A stretch of 64,000 bases of DNA, taken from NCBI GenBank assembly GCA_031366005.1, contig JANLZB010000029.1:1-64000 (forward strand). The letters run 5' to 3'. The stretch is from JANLUX01 sp031366005. GTDB lineage: Bacteria > Bacteroidota > Bacteroidia > AKYH767-A > OLB10. The notes under the pieces are model-generated. The model worked only from the letters and a program-made list of their open reading frames with translations, had not been told where the DNA came from and did not search any database. Positions 1 through 7,564 of the stretch are shown one piece after another. Position numbers and translations under genes: made by a program. Positions within the stretch are counted from its first letter, which is position 1; each line of letters opens with the position of its first letter.

Positions 1-123
1 ATTACTTTATACAAAGGCAAAGAAGTGGTGCAGCGAAACATTGAAGCTGATAAAGCTGTTGATGCTTTGATTGGATTGATAAGGCAGCATGGAGATTGGG
101 TGGAGAAGGAAAGTCATAATTAA
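1..123 (+). CDS. C-terminal fragment of an unidentified protein
   Basis: An open frame enters from the left edge and ends at TAA (121-123), giving the last 40 residues of a protein. The tail is hydrophilic, reads ...GDWVEKESHN and has no motif I can name. The TAA overlaps the start of a promoter-like TAACTTTG element serving the next gene. Reading frame and composition look like real coding sequence, but the family cannot be judged from this fragment. Confidence 0.55.
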   Translation: MTLYKGKEVVQRNIEADKAVDALIGLIRQHGDWVEKESHN

Positions 124-128
124 CTTTG
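121..128 (+). promoter_or_regulatory. TAnnTTTG promoter core of the toxin-antitoxin pair
   Basis: TAACTTTG is an exact match to the Bacteroidota -7 element TAnnTTTG. A TTG lies at 96-98, 22 bases upstream, slightly wider than usual. Transcription should begin near 135, after the ATG at 130. This favours the ATG at 145 as the start of the antitoxin gene. Confidence 0.4.
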
Positions 129-144
129 TTTGAAATATATACTC

Positions 145-384
145 ATGAGAAATATCTCTATTAGAAAAAAGGTAATAACATATCTTGCTGATGCTGATGA
201 AAAAAAAGTGAAAGCAGTTTATACGCTTCTTGAAAATGACATTGAATTAAAAACAAACTTTAAATTATCTTCTGCTCAATTGAAACTACTAAACACTGAA
301 AAAGAAAAACATCTAAAGGGTAAATCACCGTCTTACACATGGGATGAAGTAAAAAACAGGATTAGAAGCAGAAGAAAAAAGTGA
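145..384 (+). CDS. antitoxin of a RelE/ParE-type module
   Basis: A small charged protein of 79 residues whose place directly before a ParE-like toxin gene, with a 4-base GTGA overlap, marks it as the antitoxin. The N-terminal half (RKKVITYLADADEKKV...) is helical in character. The basic C-terminus (WDEVKNRIRSRRKK) resembles the short antitoxins that pair with ParE in Bacteroidota. An upstream ATG at 130 would add five residues but sits almost inside the promoter core, so 145 is preferred. In such pairs the antitoxin usually neutralises the toxin and represses its own promoter; that is family knowledge, not seen here. Confidence 0.7.
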   Translation: MRNISIRKKVITYLADADEKKVKAVYTLLENDIELKTNFKLSSAQLKLLNTEKEKHLKGKSPSYTWDEVKNRIRSRRKK

Positions 385-674
385 TCCACTTCTCACTGGT
401 TTTAAAAAGTGTTGCTGAAGAACAGATTGATGAGGTTTATAATTGGTACGAGGATCAGCGTGAACACTTAGGAGAAGATTTTTTAGAAGAATTGCAAGAT
501 TATTTTGATATCATAAAGAAGTCTCCAGCTATTTTTTCCAAAAATGAAAGCAACTATAATCAGGCTTTTCTTAAAAGGTTTCCTTACGTTATTGTTTATG
601 ACATTAATGAAAAAGAAGTTGTGGTTTATTCTGTTTTTCACACAAATCGCAATCCTGATAATAGAATTCAATAA
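381..674 (+). CDS. RelE/ParE family toxin
   Basis: This 97-residue protein has the ParE/RelE layout: an N-terminal strand, a helical hairpin (AEEQIDEVYNWYEDQREHLGEDF) and C-terminal strands with FPYVIVYDI followed by VVVYSVFHTNRNP. The FPY/VIVY and VFH..R blocks are typical of ParE-type toxins. It starts at GTG (381) inside the stop region of the antitoxin gene (GTGA overlap), which suggests translational coupling and low toxin yield. Whether it hits gyrase (ParE) or mRNA (RelE) cannot be told from sequence alone. Confidence 0.8.
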   Translation: MIHFSLVLKSVAEEQIDEVYNWYEDQREHLGEDFLEELQDYFDIIKKSPAIFSKNESNYNQAFLKRFPYVIVYDINEKEVVVYSVFHTNRNPDNRIQ

Positions 675-684
675 TTGAGATATT

Positions 685-692
685 TAATTTTG
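685..692 (+). promoter_or_regulatory. TAnnTTTG promoter core before lipB
   Basis: TAATTTTG matches the Bacteroidota -7 element and lies five bases before the lipB ATG, implying a nearly leaderless transcript. No clear TTG is found 19-21 bases upstream, so the match rests on the -7 element alone. Confidence 0.3.
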
Positions 693-697
693 CACTC

Positions 698-1447
698 ATG
701 CAACAGCAGGTAATCTTCCGCGATTTAGGTTTAATTGATTTTAAAGAATGCTGGGATTTGCAGGAAGAAATTCTTAGTGAAACCATACGCCAGAAAATGG
801 CAAACCGCGAATTGCCTGACGATCAAAAATTTTCTCCCCGTCATTTTTTATTTTTCTGTGAACATCCCCATGTTTATACCTTAGGTAAAAGCGGTGATGA
901 AAAACATTTGCTTGCTGATGTAAATTCATTGCAAAAACAAAAAGCATTATTTTATAAAATCAATCGTGGTGGAGATATTACTTATCATGGTCCCGGTCAA
1001 ATGGTGGGTTATCCGATTTTTGATCTTGATTTTTTTTTCAACGACATTCATAAATATTTGCGTTATCTCGAAGAAGCTGTGATCCGCACTCTTGAAGAAT
1101 ATAAAATTACTGCAGGAAGAATTGAAGGATTAACAGGCGTTTGGCTGGATGGTGACGACAAAATAAAAGCAAGAAAAATTTGTGCGTTTGGAGTGCGTTG
1201 CAGCCGTTGGGTTACCATGCACGGATTTGCATTTAATGTAAATACTGATCTTTCATACTTCAACCAGATTATTCCTTGTGGCATCACTGATAAATCAGTT
1301 ACCTCACTTCAGAAAGAATTAGGTCGTAAAGTTGATATGCAGGAAGTAAAACATTTTGTGAAACAACATCTGTCAAATATTTTTAGTTTTAATCTTGTAG
1401 AAGAAAACAATGAAACTGTTTTTGCTGAAACCAGTAAAACATCATAG
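698..1447 (+). CDS. lipB: octanoyl-[acyl carrier protein]-protein N-octanoyltransferase
   Basis: LipB moves the octanoyl group from acyl carrier protein onto lipoyl domains of 2-oxoacid dehydrogenases and the glycine cleavage H protein, the first step of endogenous lipoate synthesis in the cytoplasm. The 249 residues carry the family signature NRGGDITYHGPGQMVGYPI (about 89-107), the lysine of the active site (K160 in ARKICAFGV) and the catalytic cysteine (C194 in IIPCGI). Length is normal for the longer Bacteroidota version. It is followed after 6 bases by a serine hydrolase gene, so they may share a transcript. No lipA is in the window. Confidence 0.96.
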   Translation: MQQQVIFRDLGLIDFKECWDLQEEILSETIRQKMANRELPDDQKFSPRHFLFFCEHPHVYTLGKSGDEKHLLADVNSLQKQKALFYKINRGGDITYHGPGQMVGYPIFDLDFFFNDIHKYLRYLEEAVIRTLEEYKITAGRIEGLTGVWLDGDDKIKARKICAFGVRCSRWVTMHGFAFNVNTDLSYFNQIIPCGITDKSVTSLQKELGRKVDMQEVKHFVKQHLSNIFSFNLVEENNETVFAETSKTS

Positions 1448-1453
1448 CGCTTT

Positions 1454-2602
1454 ATGAAAAAACTATTAAAGATATCTGGCTATACGCTCCTGGTATTGCT
1501 GATTGCACTAAACCTTTTCATTGTGGTGACCGGTAAATATTATCTCTATAAAACGCTTGCTTACAATTTTGTTGATATAGATGATCTGGATTTATTTGAA
1601 CATCGTACAGTGGTTGCAGGCAATGGAGTGGAGTGGCCACTTCATAAAAATTATAACAAAGTAAAAATGCCTGATTATCTTTTACAGGAATTGGTTACTT
1701 ATAAAAGTGTAGCATTCGCAATCATTAAAAACGACTCACTTTTTTACGACCAATATTGGGAAGGTTATAATAATGCATCGCTTTCCAATTCTTTTTCGAT
1801 GGCAAAAAGTATTGTAAGCGTGTTAGTAGGTATCGCCATTGATGAAGGTAAAATAAAAAGTATTGATGAACCTGTTGCCAGCTATATACCGGAATTTAAA
1901 CAAGGTGAGTTGTCAAAAATTACCATCAGGCATTTGCTATCTATGAGTAGTGGATTGGATTGGGATGAAGCGTATGCTAATCCCCTGTCAGCGACTTCCG
2001 AAGCTTATTATGGAACGGATTTATACAAGCTGGTTACTTCTCAAAAAGCTATTGCTGAACCAGGAAAAAAATTTTTATATCAAAGTGGCAACAGTGAATT
2101 GCTTGCTTTGATTGTTGCTAAAGCAACCGGAAATACATTAAGTGATTATGCTTCTGAAAAATTGTGGAAACCTTTGGAGGCAATGCACGATGCTGAGTGG
2201 AGTCTCGATAAAAAAAATGGTAACGAAAAAGCGTACTGTTGTTTTTATTCTGATGCACGTGATTTTGCAAGAATTGGTTCCTTATATCTGCATCACGGCA
2301 ACTGGAAAGGCACGCAAATTGTTCCTGAAAAATATGTGGATGAATGTGTAGCCTGTGTTCCGTTGCTTGATAATGATAAGCCAAATAAAACCTATGGATT
2401 GCATTGGTGGATTTCAGAATTTAATGGTGAGAAAATTTTTTATATGCGTGGTATTTTAGGACAGTATGTGGTTGTATTACCGAAAGAAAATATTGTGTTT
2501 GTGAGATTAGGACATAAGCGTGCAGAGAAAAACAATGATGGAGAATTGACTGATTTACCTGTTTACATAAAAGGGGTTCTTGAAATGACTCAAAACAATT
2601 AA
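1454..2602 (+). CDS. serine hydrolase, class C beta-lactamase family
   Basis: A 382-residue member of the beta-lactamase / penicillin-binding-like serine hydrolases. An N-terminal hydrophobic segment (about 5-26) should act as a membrane anchor or uncleaved signal, with the domain in the periplasm. The active-site motif SxxK is S115-M-A-K118 and the second motif is Y209-Q-S-G-N. A late YGLHWW block and GILGQYVVVLP fit the C-terminal part of the fold. Related proteins are esterases, D-amino-acid peptidases or lactamases. The substrate cannot be assigned, and there is no reason to call it a resistance gene. It lies 6 bases after lipB. Confidence 0.85.
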   Translation: MKKLLKISGYTLLVLLIALNLFIVVTGKYYLYKTLAYNFVDIDDLDLFEHRTVVAGNGVEWPLHKNYNKVKMPDYLLQELVTYKSVAFAIIKNDSLFYDQYWEGYNNASLSNSFSMAKSIVSVLVGIAIDEGKIKSIDEPVASYIPEFKQGELSKITIRHLLSMSSGLDWDEAYANPLSATSEAYYGTDLYKLVTSQKAIAEPGKKFLYQSGNSELLALIVAKATGNTLSDYASEKLWKPLEAMHDAEWSLDKKNGNEKAYCCFYSDARDFARIGSLYLHHGNWKGTQIVPEKYVDECVACVPLLDNDKPNKTYGLHWWISEFNGEKIFYMRGILGQYVVVLPKENIVFVRLGHKRAEKNNDGELTDLPVYIKGVLEMTQNN

Positions 2603-2614
2603 GATTTAAACTGA

Positions 2615-3031
2615 ATGCTTAAAGATATTCCACAAGTTGCAGTTACGGATATAGCTATTGCCATTTGTCCTGTTGATCTTTCAGAAGATTTTGCAAGTGA
2701 GGATGAGCTATGGAATGTGTATATCATCAACCTTAAAAAAACACCAATAGAAAATGTTATTGTGAGTTCACAAGGTTATGGTTCCTATAAAGGAGAGTCT
2801 GTTAAAACAACTACATTAAGACAGTTTCTCGGCACGATTGAAGGGAATAGTTTTATGCAGATTGAAGTTATTCAGAAAAAAGTTTTTGGCTTGAACAATG
2901 AATATTGGGTAAGCTTTTATATCGGCAAAGAAATTTTTGACAAGAAATTTATTTTTTTACCTGAAACGATTACGGAAGAATTTTTCACAACAATTCCTTT
3001 GATTAATGAACGTGGAGTAATGATCCGCTAA
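2615..3031 (+). CDS. conserved hypothetical protein
   Basis: A 138-residue soluble protein with no signal peptide or membrane segment. It looks beta-rich (WNVYIINLKKTPIENVIVSSQGYGSY; NEYWVSFYIGKEIFDKKFIFLPE). I do not recognise a family with certainty. It starts 12 bases after the serine hydrolase stop in the same direction and its last 4 bases overlap the stop of the convergent histidine kinase gene. The regular composition and spacing support a real gene. Confidence 0.65.
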   Translation: MLKDIPQVAVTDIAIAICPVDLSEDFASEDELWNVYIINLKKTPIENVIVSSQGYGSYKGESVKTTTLRQFLGTIEGNSFMQIEVIQKKVFGLNNEYWVSFYIGKEIFDKKFIFLPETITEEFFTTIPLINERGVMIR

Positions 3032-4320
3032 AGGGAAACTTTATAAGGCAGCGAAATAGTAAATGTTGCTCCTTCTCCCACTTCACTGGTTACACTAATT
3101 TCTCCACCATGAGATTTGATTATATCATAGCTCAAGCTTAAGCCCAATCCTGTTCCCTCACCGGATGGTTTGGTAGTAAAAAACGGTTCAAATATTTTTT
3201 CTCTTATTTCTTTACTAATCCCTTCTCCGTTATCACTGATTTCAATAACTAAGTTTTCAACCTGTTGCTTAGTCCTCACAGTTATTTTTCCATCGGTTTT
3301 ATCCCGTATAGAATAAAAAGCATTATTAAGAAGGTTGATTAATACACGGCTTATTTCCTGTGATACCACTTCTATTGGCTCAAGATCACGATCAAAATCT
3401 CTTATTATTTCACAATTAAAATTAGAATTGTTAGCTCTTGTTCCATGGTAAGTGAGATTCAAATATTCATCACATAATGCATTGATATCAGTTGGCTGTT
3501 TAGGACCTTTTGATGTACGTGCATGATCCAGCATGTTTCTCACAATGGATTCGGCACGTTTGCCATGCTGGTGAATTTTAGCAAGATTCTGTTTCAAATC
3601 ATTTCCAATATCCACAATTTCTTGTTCCGAAATAACCGAAAGAATTTCCTCAGTGAGATCAATTGAAAACTGAGAAAAATTATTTACAAAATTTAATGGA
3701 TTTTGTATTTCATGTGCAATGCCCGCAGTTAGTTTTCCTAATGAAGCGAGTTTTTCGCTTTGTATCAGTTGCACCTGCGATTTTTTTAAATTTTCTAATG
3801 CAAGTTCCAGTTCAATATTTTTTTCTTCTAATTCATGCGTTCTTTTCTTAACAAGATCCTTTAAATGCTCTTCGCGGCTTTTAAATTCTCCTATAAGAAC
3901 ATCATTTTGATGTCGCAGTCGCTTGTTAAGTGCTGCAATAATATCCCGGGTCATATCAGGAAACTGTTTCAACACATCATAAAAATCACTTCTATGAATA
4001 CTTCCCAAAATTGATTTTTCCAATGCAGTAACTGACATAGACCGTGGTTCACTGTCGAGTAGCGAAAGCTCTCCGAAAAATTCACCTTCATTTAATGTGG
4101 CTACCTGGTGTTCATGATCATGAACTTTTAATTTACCTGAAAAAATTACATACATAGTATGTCCTACATCTCCTTTGTTGATTATATTCTGATCAGCTGA
4201 ATAGGTGGTAAACACTAACTTTTCTGCAATATGAGACAATGCTTTATTGTCCGCTTTATGAAACAATGAGATATTACCGAGAAAATTGACGAGGGCCTCC
4301 TTGTCCGGAGTTTTTTCCAT
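3028..4320 (-). CDS. cyclic-nucleotide-binding domain histidine kinase
   Basis: A cytoplasmic sensor kinase of 430 residues with no membrane segment. Residues 10-130 are a cNMP-binding (CRP-like) domain with the phosphate-binding-cassette pattern FFGELSLLDSEPRS (81-94; R93 is the expected phosphate contact). A coiled coil follows (145-190), then a HisKA dimerisation domain with H203 in GIAHEIQNPL, and a HATPase_c domain with DNGEGIS, EPFFTTKP and GTGLGLSL. It should autophosphorylate in response to a bound nucleotide or analogue. No response regulator is adjacent; the divergent neighbour is an HD phosphohydrolase. Its 3' end overlaps the convergent upstream gene by 4 bases. Confidence 0.9.
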   Translation of the reverse strand: MEKTPDKEALVNFLGNISLFHKADNKALSHIAEKLVFTTYSADQNIINKGDVGHTMYVIFSGKLKVHDHEHQVATLNEGEFFGELSLLDSEPRSMSVTALEKSILGSIHRSDFYDVLKQFPDMTRDIIAALNKRLRHQNDVLIGEFKSREEHLKDLVKKRTHELEEKNIELELALENLKKSQVQLIQSEKLASLGKLTAGIAHEIQNPLNFVNNFSQFSIDLTEEILSVISEQEIVDIGNDLKQNLAKIHQHGKRAESIVRNMLDHARTSKGPKQPTDINALCDEYLNLTYHGTRANNSNFNCEIIRDFDRDLEPIEVVSQEISRVLINLLNNAFYSIRDKTDGKITVRTKQQVENLVIEISDNGEGISKEIREKIFEPFFTTKPSGEGTGLGLSLSYDIIKSHGGEISVTSEVGEGATFTISLPYKVSL

Positions 4321-4381
4321 AAAGCTTTTTTATTTGCAGTAAATATAATTATTTGCAGTATCTTTCTAACAGTTTTTTAAC

Positions 4382-4984
4382 ATGTTTATGACTCCTGAAA
4401 AATTTGATATCCTCAAAGAAAATATTATTTCCCAGTTAAGAGTTAATTTACTTCCGGGACTTTTTTATCATTCTCCTGAGCACACATTAGATGTAATAAA
4501 TGCTGCTGAAAATATTGGAGTAGCTGAAAAAATCAACGATAAGGATATGATGCTTTTAAAAACCGCTGCATTATTTCATGACAGCGGATATTTATTCACG
4601 GCAAAAAATCATGAGGATAACTCATGCAGAATTGCACGTTTTGTTCTTCCTGATCAGGGATTTAACGAGGATGAAATTAACATTATATGTGATTTAATAA
4701 TGGCTACTAAAATGCCTCAATCGCCTAAAAATATTCTTTCAGAAATTCTTTGTGATGCAGATCTTGATTATTTAGGTCGTGATGATTTTTATGAATTATC
4801 GCGCAAACTTTATGAAGAGATGAATGTATTTAAGAAAGTGGAAAGTGAACATCAATGGAATGAAATTCAAATTTCTTTCTTTGAAAAACATCACTATTTT
4901 ACTGCTACTTCAAGAAGTTTACGGACTCCGATAAAAGAAAAACACTTAAGCGATATTAAAAACAATCTCCAAGAAAAAATTTGA
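4382..4984 (+). CDS. HD domain phosphohydrolase
   Basis: A 200-residue metal-dependent HD-family hydrolase. Metal ligands visible are H34 (SPEHTLDV), H66-D67 (ALFHDSGY), H77 and D125/D127 (CDADLDYLG). This is the pattern of compact HD domains that act on nucleotides or cyclic nucleotides. A second ATG two codons in (4388) is an alternative start. It is divergent from the cNMP-binding kinase, with only 61 bases between the starts, so the two may be co-regulated and might act on the same signal. The substrate is inference only. Confidence 0.8.
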   Translation: MFMTPEKFDILKENIISQLRVNLLPGLFYHSPEHTLDVINAAENIGVAEKINDKDMMLLKTAALFHDSGYLFTAKNHEDNSCRIARFVLPDQGFNEDEINIICDLIMATKMPQSPKNILSEILCDADLDYLGRDDFYELSRKLYEEMNVFKKVESEHQWNEIQISFFEKHHYFTATSRSLRTPIKEKHLSDIKNNLQEKI

Positions 4985-4998
4985 TGAGTTGTTGAATT

Positions 4999-5484
4999 TT
5001 AAAAAAGCACCTGTTGTTTAGATACCAGATTTTTTTCATGATCAAGCAACCATTGCTTTCTCCATAACCCTCCTGCATACCCCGTTAGTGATCCGTCACT
5101 GCCTATCACTCGGTGGCATGGAACCACTATTGCAATCATATTTTTTCCATTTGTTGTTCCTACTGCTCGAATAGCTTTTACGTTACCTGTCTTTTTACTC
5201 AATTGGAGATAGCTGTAAGTCTTACCAAATGGTATATTCAATAATTCACTCCACACCTTTAGCTGAAAATTAGTTCCCTGTTGTTTAAGAGGCAAATCAA
5301 ATATCATTCTATCACCTCTAAAATATTCTTGTAGCTGGCTGATTGTTTCAGTGAGCAATGGATGGGATTGTGAACTTGACTTTTGTTTTTCAACAAACAA
5401 AATGCTGCAGACATAATCATCTATCACCTTAATTTCGAGGAAACCCATAGGTGAATCATAATATGCTTTTTGTGAGCTGCTCAT
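4999..5484 (-). CDS. ogt: methylated-DNA--protein-cysteine S-methyltransferase
   Basis: A suicide repair protein that takes alkyl groups from O6-alkylguanine (and O4-alkylthymine) onto its own cysteine. The 161 residues hold the N-terminal small domain and the C-terminal domain with the hallmark PCHRV motif (C123), the helix-turn-helix arginine region NVKAIRAVGTTNGKN, and the substrate-binding GYAGGLWRKQWLLDHE. No Ada-type activator domain is fused, so it is Ogt/MGMT type. It is divergent from the PaiB-like gene, with 28 bases between the starts. Confidence 0.94.
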   Translation of the reverse strand: MSSSQKAYYDSPMGFLEIKVIDDYVCSILFVEKQKSSSQSHPLLTETISQLQEYFRGDRMIFDLPLKQQGTNFQLKVWSELLNIPFGKTYSYLQLSKKTGNVKAIRAVGTTNGKNMIAIVVPCHRVIGSDGSLTGYAGGLWRKQWLLDHEKNLVSKQQVLF

Positions 5485-5485
5485 C

Positions 5486-5493
5486 TATCTTTG
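5486..5493 (+). promoter_or_regulatory. TAnnTTTG promoter core before the PaiB-like gene
   Basis: TATCTTTG fits the -7 element, lies 19 bases before the ATG at 5513, and is in the 28-base gap between divergent genes. A TTG occurs 13 bases upstream (5470-5472), closer than the usual 19-21, so support is moderate. Confidence 0.35.
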
Positions 5494-5512
5494 TTTTCAA
5501 AGCGAAAATAGT

Positions 5513-6127
5513 ATGTACATTCCAAAGTATTTCAGAAATAATAAACAACAAGAGATAGAAGCATTTATTTCCAAAAATTCTTTTGCAGTAATGATAACTT
5601 ATGATGAACAGAAACCGATTGCCACACATTTACCATTGGAATTAGAAACTGCCATCAATGGAGAAAAAGTTTTACGCGGTCATATTGCACGTGGCAATCC
5701 TCAATGGCGAAGTTTTGAAAACAATCATCAGGTGCTTGCTATTTTCAGCGGGCCGCATAGTTATATTTCTTCTTCCTGGTATAATCATATAAATGTACCT
5801 ACCTGGAATTACATCGCTGTTCATGTGTATGGGCAAATCAAAATTCTTAGTGAGGAAGAAGTGTATGCATCATTGAAAACGCTTGTGAATAAATATGAAG
5901 TAATTTCAAAAAATCCGGTAACAGTAGAAGGAAGGGGTGAATATGCCCGCCAGCAACTTAAAGGAATTGTGGGTTTTGAAATAAGTATCGACAAAATAGA
6001 AGGCAAATGGAAGCTGAGTCAGAATCGCGATGATATTGACTTTCAAAATATCATTAATGAATTGGAAAAGTTGAATGAAACTAATGCAAATGCAATAGCT
6101 GAAGAAATGAAGAAGCAGAAAAAGTAA
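5513..6127 (+). CDS. FMN-binding protein, PaiB family
   Basis: A 204-residue split-barrel flavin-binding protein of the PaiB family. Visible family blocks are MYIPKYF at the start, ATHLPLELE, GHIARGNPQW, LAIFSGPHSYISSSWY with VPTWNYIAVHVYG, and the C-terminal IVGFEISIDKIEGKWKLSQNR. In Bacillus, PaiB is linked with protease and sporulation control, but in most bacteria its role is unknown; related proteins have haem- or FMN-linked activity. The gene stands alone between ogt (divergent) and the helicase. Confidence 0.88.
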   Translation: MYIPKYFRNNKQQEIEAFISKNSFAVMITYDEQKPIATHLPLELETAINGEKVLRGHIARGNPQWRSFENNHQVLAIFSGPHSYISSSWYNHINVPTWNYIAVHVYGQIKILSEEEVYASLKTLVNKYEVISKNPVTVEGRGEYARQQLKGIVGFEISIDKIEGKWKLSQNRDDIDFQNIINELEKLNETNANAIAEEMKKQKK

Positions 6128-6162
6128 TCGTTACTGTTTTCGTTTTCTTATTTACAATGAGG

Positions 6163-6192
6163 TTGAGTGCTCGCTATTAAAGCGTACTTTTG
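6163..6192 (+). promoter_or_regulatory. promoter of the DEAD-box helicase gene
   Basis: TTG (6163-6165), then 19 bases, then TACTTTTG (6185-6192) is a good match to the Bacteroidota sigma-ABfr consensus TTG-N19-21-TAnnTTTG. It lies about 70 bases before the helicase ATG, leaving a leader of roughly 60 bases. Long leaders are common for cold-induced RNA helicase genes, but no defined RNA structure was seen. Confidence 0.55.
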
Positions 6193-6260
6193 TATCACAA
6201 ACCCCGGAAACTTTCTTTTCTTTTTAGAAAAAATTTTCCATAAAAAATCAAAAATTATAC

Positions 6261-7541
6261 ATGCCATTTAAATCATTAGACATTATTGAGCCTATTCTTA
6301 AATCACTAAAAGAAGAAGGTTACACCATCCCTACACCAATTCAGAAAGAGGCAATTCCGATTGTATTGCAAGGTAACGACTTATTAGGCTGTGCTCAAAC
6401 AGGCACAGGTAAAACAGCAGCGTTTGCAATTCCTATCCTTCAGTTGCTTAGCACAAATAAAACAATTGATAAAAAAAGAAAAATCAGAAGTCTTATTGTT
6501 ACGCCAACAAGAGAACTTGCTATACAAATTGGCGAAAGCTTTAAAAATTATGGCCGTCACACAGGTCTTTCATGCACCGTAATCTTCGGTGGTGTAAGTC
6601 AGCATCATCAAACTATTGCACTGCAAAAAGGTGTAGATATTCTGGTGGCAACGCCTGGACGGTTGCTCGATCTGATGAACCAGCGATTCATTTCATTACA
6701 TGATATTGAGATTTTTGTTCTTGATGAAGCTGATCGTATGCTGGACATGGGTTTCATTCACGATGTAAAAAAACTTCTTGCGGCTCTTCCAAAAAAACGT
6801 CAATCACTTTTCTTTTCTGCAACTATGCCTCCGGAAATTGTAAAGCTTGCAGCCACCATCCTGCATCATCCGCGTAAAGTGGAGGTAACGCCTGTTTCAT
6901 CTACAGTTGACATCATTCAGCAACAGGTTTATTTTGTGGATAAGGCAAACAAAAGCGATCTGCTTCTGGAAGTACTAAAAGATAAAAACATTAAAACCGC
7001 ATTGGTGTTTACACGCACCAAGCATGGTGCTGATAAAGTTGTGCGTATCCTGCTGAAACATCATATAAAAGCAGAAGCGATTCATGGAAATAAAGCACAG
7101 AATGCAAGGCAACGAGCGCTCACTAATTTTAAAGAGCAAACAACACGAGTGCTTGTAGCTACTGATATTGCAGCACGAGGAATTGATGTGGACGATCTTC
7201 AATATGTGATCAATTATGAAATGCCCAATATTTCTGAAACCTATGTTCACCGTATCGGAAGAACTGGCAGGGCAGGTGCGAAAGGAACCGCTCTTTCATT
7301 TTGTGATGCAGAGGAAAAACCGTGGCTGCGTGATATTGAAAAGCTCATTGATAAAAAAATTCCCGTTATTGATAATCATCCTTTTCCATTGATGAACAAC
7401 AACCCTGTGAAAGAAGTAAAGCAACAACACAGAAACAATAATCATCATTCCAGACCAGCAACTGCTCCATCTAAAACAAATTCTTCAGGTGGCAAGAATA
7501 AAAATAAATGGTATGGTAAGAAAAAGAGTGTGAATCAATAA
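6261..7541 (+). CDS. rhlE: DEAD-box ATP-dependent RNA helicase, RhlE-like
   Basis: A cytoplasmic RNA helicase that remodels structured RNA, ribosome assembly intermediates or decay substrates. All motifs are present: the Q motif (YTIPTPIQKEAI), Walker A AQTGTGKT (45-52), PTRELA, TPGRLLD, DEAD (155-158), SAT in FFSATMP, then in the second RecA domain ALVFTRTKHGA, ATDIAARGIDVDDL and YVHRIGRTGRAG. The C-terminal tail (about 375-426) is basic and rich in Asn, His and Lys, which suits RNA binding. The protein is 426 residues. The symbol is by similarity to RhlE; other DEAD-box paralogues are possible. Confidence 0.93.
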   Translation: MPFKSLDIIEPILKSLKEEGYTIPTPIQKEAIPIVLQGNDLLGCAQTGTGKTAAFAIPILQLLSTNKTIDKKRKIRSLIVTPTRELAIQIGESFKNYGRHTGLSCTVIFGGVSQHHQTIALQKGVDILVATPGRLLDLMNQRFISLHDIEIFVLDEADRMLDMGFIHDVKKLLAALPKKRQSLFFSATMPPEIVKLAATILHHPRKVEVTPVSSTVDIIQQQVYFVDKANKSDLLLEVLKDKNIKTALVFTRTKHGADKVVRILLKHHIKAEAIHGNKAQNARQRALTNFKEQTTRVLVATDIAARGIDVDDLQYVINYEMPNISETYVHRIGRTGRAGAKGTALSFCDAEEKPWLRDIEKLIDKKIPVIDNHPFPLMNNNPVKEVKQQHRNNNHHSRPATAPSKTNSSGGKNKNKWYGKKKSVNQ

Positions 7542-7564
7542 AAGTTCATCACTTGTAACATTAT

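Noticed and set aside
1454..2602. Serine hydrolase considered as an antibiotic-resistance beta-lactamase
   Set aside because: Only the general SxxK and YxN family motifs are present, with a membrane anchor and no resistance context; most such genes are housekeeping esterases or peptidases.
6935..6943. Perfect DnaA box TGTGGATAA
   Set aside because: A single copy inside the helicase coding sequence, encoding conserved-looking residues, with no cluster around it.
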